21,042 bases of DNA from Pleurotus ostreatus/Saccharomyces cerevisiae fusant (lineage: Eukaryota; Opisthokonta). A program made the position numbers and the translations under genes. Location: positions 1-21,042 of the forward strand of contig JAMQCK010000508.1 in assembly GCA_024196135.1 (NCBI GenBank), given 5' to 3'. Shown piece by piece: positions 20,456 through 21,042 of the stretch (positions within the stretch are counted from its first letter, which is position 1; each line of letters opens with the position of its first letter). The notes below the pieces were generated by a model. It saw only the letters and a program-made list of their open reading frames with translations. It had not been told where the DNA came from and made no database searches.

Positions 20456-21042
20456 TCATAGAGATATACCGAAGTGCGCTAGGTCGCACTGAAACGGAAT
20501 GGTCTTCGTGATCAAAACCCTCCCAGCCTGCAGATATACCTCAACCAAGACGGTGGTTCGCGCCCGCGGCAACGCGTCCGGGATGTACGAGGTGCGAAGA
20601 TAGACTGCGCTGGTCCCCTCCGTAAGACTCGTCATGTCGTAGGAAATGACGGGCTGCTCAAACAGAGGAGGGCTAACGCGAGCTGAACGGTCTTTAAGAA
20701 TCGCTTTCAGCTGCTTCCTAATTTGGGCGAAATTGTCGGAGATGAACAGTCGCGCAGCGATGCCGATAAAAAGCGTGTCTTCGAGTGATATGGCTCCTGG
20801 TGTGTTCTTCAGAATAGCGACGAGTATGAAGAGACCAACATACCTCGAAGTCCCCATGGTCCATCATCTTTGCAGCATAACTCGCGATGCTCCTTGTGTT
20901 GCATACGCTGACAGCTTCCGGAGCAATAGAAGGCCTCGCCGCAAGGGCAGACCTGCACGAACCGGTTGTGCGGACCCTACACGAGGTTAGAGGTCACCGA
21001 CGACACGTAGCGACTTCACTCACCGTCTTGTCATTGCTGCAA
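20456..21042 (-). CDS. MYND zinc-finger protein, tandem copy 2 (5' part outside window)
   Basis: Exons 21042-21024 (partial, ...CSNDKT), 20976-20844 and 20796-20456 join in phase. The finger reads VCPCGEAFYCSGSCQRMQHKEHRELCC, followed by GPWGLRGAISLEDTLF and a C-terminal domain ending AHFGISL before TGA. Over this part it matches copy 1 residue by residue in layout, including GPHN at the exon start, CSGSCQR, GPWGL-x-G across the intron, VYLRTSYxPDA and the FGIS end, with identical intron positions and phases. It is therefore a tandem duplicate in the same orientation. Its second intron has a normal GTATGT donor, unlike copy 1. The helical N-terminal region lies beyond the right edge. Function is inferred only as protein-protein interaction through the finger. 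Confidence 0.75.

Overview
The window reads as nuclear DNA of a filamentous basidiomycete (Agaricomycetes). Genes carry many short introns, mostly about 45-60 nt, with GT-AG ends and CTRAY-type branch sites. Third codon positions are GC-rich. An ATG1 kinase of basidiomycete layout, MYND-finger proteins and a fungus-type P-loop protein of the HerA/FtsK-like group are present. No transposon, CRISPR array, rRNA or tRNA was found. All exon models were built by hand from splice signals and reading-phase continuity; none is backed by transcripts.

Left part (1-7.2 kb). A plus-strand gene ends at the left edge (last exon 16-105). A purine-rich spacer follows. A 12-exon minus-strand gene (3393-831) encodes a HerA-like P-loop protein of about 670 aa whose Walker A lysine and Walker B aspartate are replaced. 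Divergent from it is a plus-strand homologue of the MBD4-type G/T mismatch DNA glycosylase (3874-5208). It has an in-frame TGA and ends before the part that should carry the catalytic Asp, so it looks broken. After a poorly interpretable stretch comes an intact 5-exon gene (5946-7169) for a 328-aa protein with a helix-turn-helix-like segment.

Middle (7.2-14.3 kb). There is a long stretch with no convincing gene, then a TATA-driven gene for a 140-aa Thr-rich secreted protein (8842-9315). On the minus strand lies a probable decayed relic of a STE3-type pheromone receptor (about 9725-10470). Next is an intact Old Yellow Enzyme gene (11118-12408). It is followed by a frameshifted acidic-protein gene (12559-13355) and a weakly supported small minus-strand gene (14064-13568).

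Right part (14.3-21.0 kb). A complete 14-exon ATG1 autophagy kinase (14306-17994) is followed by two tandem minus-strand paralogues with a C-terminal MYND finger: one complete (20039-18149) and one cut by the right edge (>21042-20456). In the complete copy an intron has a GC donor where the paralogue has GT.

The intact genes are housekeeping or accessory single genes with no operon-like relation. I see no clear new multi-gene system. The most interesting observations are the catalytically degenerate HerA-like protein, the damaged glycosylase, the receptor relic and the diverging MYND pair.
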